A stretch of DNA of 6,071 nucleotides from Marisimplicoccus sp038110465. GTDB lineage: Bacteria; Bacteroidota; Bacteroidia; Flavobacteriales; Flavobacteriaceae. The notes under the pieces are model-generated. The model searched no databases. It was not told where the DNA came from and worked only from the letters and a program-made list of their open reading frames with translations. Positions within the stretch are counted from its first letter, which is position 1, and the number at the start of each line of letters is the position of its first letter. Shown one piece after another: positions 5,465-6,071 of this stretch. Position numbers and translations under genes: made by a program. The stretch lies in the NCBI GenBank assembly GCA_038110465.1, contig JAYNJU010000025.1:1-6071 (forward strand), read 5' to 3'.

Positions 5465-6000
5465 GTTATAATACTTCTTCAAATAGATATGCTAAAGCGT
5501 TGATCTCTTATTCAATAGATAAAGGTAAACTTGATGTATTATATGAAGAGGTGCAAGTTTTATACAATATTCTTGAGGAGTCACAAGATTTAAGAGAGTT
5601 TATTTTAAATCCAACTATTACCAAAGATTATAAAAAGTCACTTCTTGATGAAATATCGAAAAGTTACTTGCCAAATACTTTAATGATCTTTGACCTTTTA
5701 TATATTAATAACAGAATAGACATGCTTTTAAATGTATGTTTTGCATTTATTAAGCAGTACTATCATCATAAAAATATAGTTGAGGTAACCATAACAACTC
5801 CAGTTGAAATATCAGAAGATGTTGAGAATATAGTTATGAAATATGTTTCCACGCTTAAGGATGGAACAATCAAATTGATAAAAAACAAAGATAAAAGTTT
5901 AATTGCAGGATTTACACTAGACTTTGAAAACACTAGATTGGATGCTAGTATCAAAAAAAGGTTGAATCTTATGAAAAAGCAACTTAAAACAACCAATTAA
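5461..6000 (+). CDS. atpH: F0F1 ATP synthase subunit delta (OSCP-like)
   Basis: Delta (179 residues) caps F1 and joins it to the b stalk. The N-terminal helical domain opens with the family signature RYAKAL (9-14) and includes FILNPTITKDYKK (47-59) and the NNR triplet at 83-85. A mixed segment follows (VEVTITTPVEIS, 107-118). The C-terminal b-binding region has the conserved LIAGFTLDF (147-155) and RLDASIKKRLNLM (159-171). It is soluble with no membrane segment. Sequence conservation is modest, as is usual for delta, but the terminal motifs and the position between b and alpha settle the call. Its ATG overlaps the atpF stop by four bases, and atpA begins nine bases after its stop. Confidence 0.95.
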   Translation: MSYNTSSNRYAKALISYSIDKGKLDVLYEEVQVLYNILEESQDLREFILNPTITKDYKKSLLDEISKSYLPNTLMIFDLLYINNRIDMLLNVCFAFIKQYYHHKNIVEVTITTPVEISEDVENIVMKYVSTLKDGTIKLIKNKDKSLIAGFTLDFENTRLDASIKKRLNLMKKQLKTTN

Positions 6001-6009
6001 TTTACAAAA

Positions 6010-6071
6010 ATGCAAAAAATTAAACCAGCTGAAGTATCAGCATTATTAAAAAAACAATTAGAGTCAGCAGA
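6010..6071 (+). CDS. atpA: F0F1 ATP synthase subunit alpha, 5' fragment
   Basis: The window ends after 20 complete codons of this gene. The visible N-terminus, MQKIKPAEVSALLKKQLESA, matches the start of bacterial alpha subunits, where an I-x-P-x-E-V-S-x-[IL]-[IL]-x-x-Q-[IL] pattern is typical. Alpha forms the hexameric F1 head with beta and carries the non-catalytic nucleotide sites; none of that region is visible. The ATG lies nine bases after the atpH stop and is preceded by an A-rich stretch. Truncation is due to the window edge, not a broken gene. Confidence 0.93.
   Translation, partial: MQKIKPAEVSALLKKQLESA

Noticed and set aside
5766..5996. Minus-strand open frame inside atpH
   Set aside because: It is an antisense shadow of the conserved C-terminal half of delta, with no independent support.

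Overview
The window looks like an ordinary chromosomal stretch of an AT-rich member of the Bacteroidota, most likely a flavobacterium. Four things support this. DUF6427, DUF4254 and a family 9 glycosyltransferase sit together in the type of cluster known from Flavobacteriia. The ATP synthase subunit a has the long N-terminal periplasmic extension with signal peptide typical of Bacteroidota. A bactofilin and an AtpZ-like gene lead directly into the F0 genes. Starts lack Shine-Dalgarno sequences and tend to be preceded by A-rich DNA, and one promoter-like site matches the Bacteroidota -7 box TAnnTTTG. This placement is inference from gene content, not from a database search.

Layout. Positions 8-2626 (+) hold a tightly packed three-gene unit: a polytopic membrane protein (DUF6427), a small helical soluble protein (DUF4254) and a GT9 / heptosyltransferase-like glycosyltransferase. 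Their reading frames overlap by 4 and 8 bases, so translational coupling is likely. Positions 2607-2888 (-) hold a stand-alone plant-type [2Fe-2S] ferredoxin. It is convergent with, and overlaps, the end of the glycosyltransferase gene, and it is divergent from the next gene. A short AT-rich intergenic region (2889-2975) with a perfect 10-bp inverted repeat separates it from the next operon.

Positions 2976-6071 (+) run bactofilin, AtpZ-like protein, then F0F1 ATP synthase subunits a, c, b, delta and the first 20 codons of alpha (atpB-atpE-atpF-atpH-atpA). Bactofilin and AtpZ overlap by 17 bases. An 85-base gap before atpB carries a TACATTTG -7 box and a second perfect AT-rich inverted repeat. 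This suggests atpB has its own promoter and that its true start is the ATG at 3650, not the upstream in-frame ATG at 3611.

How the genes work together. Subunits a, c and b form the membrane proton-translocating motor and peripheral stalk, delta joins b to the F1 head, and alpha begins F1. Key residues (Arg286 of a, Glu53 of c) are present, and the c subunit lacks the usual Na+-ligand residues, so a proton-driven enzyme is predicted. AtpZ is a small membrane protein associated with ATP synthase operons. The bactofilin is a cytoskeletal or scaffold protein whose link to ATP synthase is positional only. The DUF6427-DUF4254-GT9 unit probably acts in cell-surface glycan synthesis, but only the glycosyltransferase gives a biochemical clue.

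I found no mobile element, CRISPR array, RNA gene or clear sign of horizontal transfer. No gene-free stretch exceeds about 90 bases. The observations most worth a second look are the coupled DUF6427-DUF4254-GT9 unit, the atpB promoter and start region, the absence of a second small membrane gene before atpB, and the stand-alone ferredoxin that resembles the C-terminal domain of a larger reductase.
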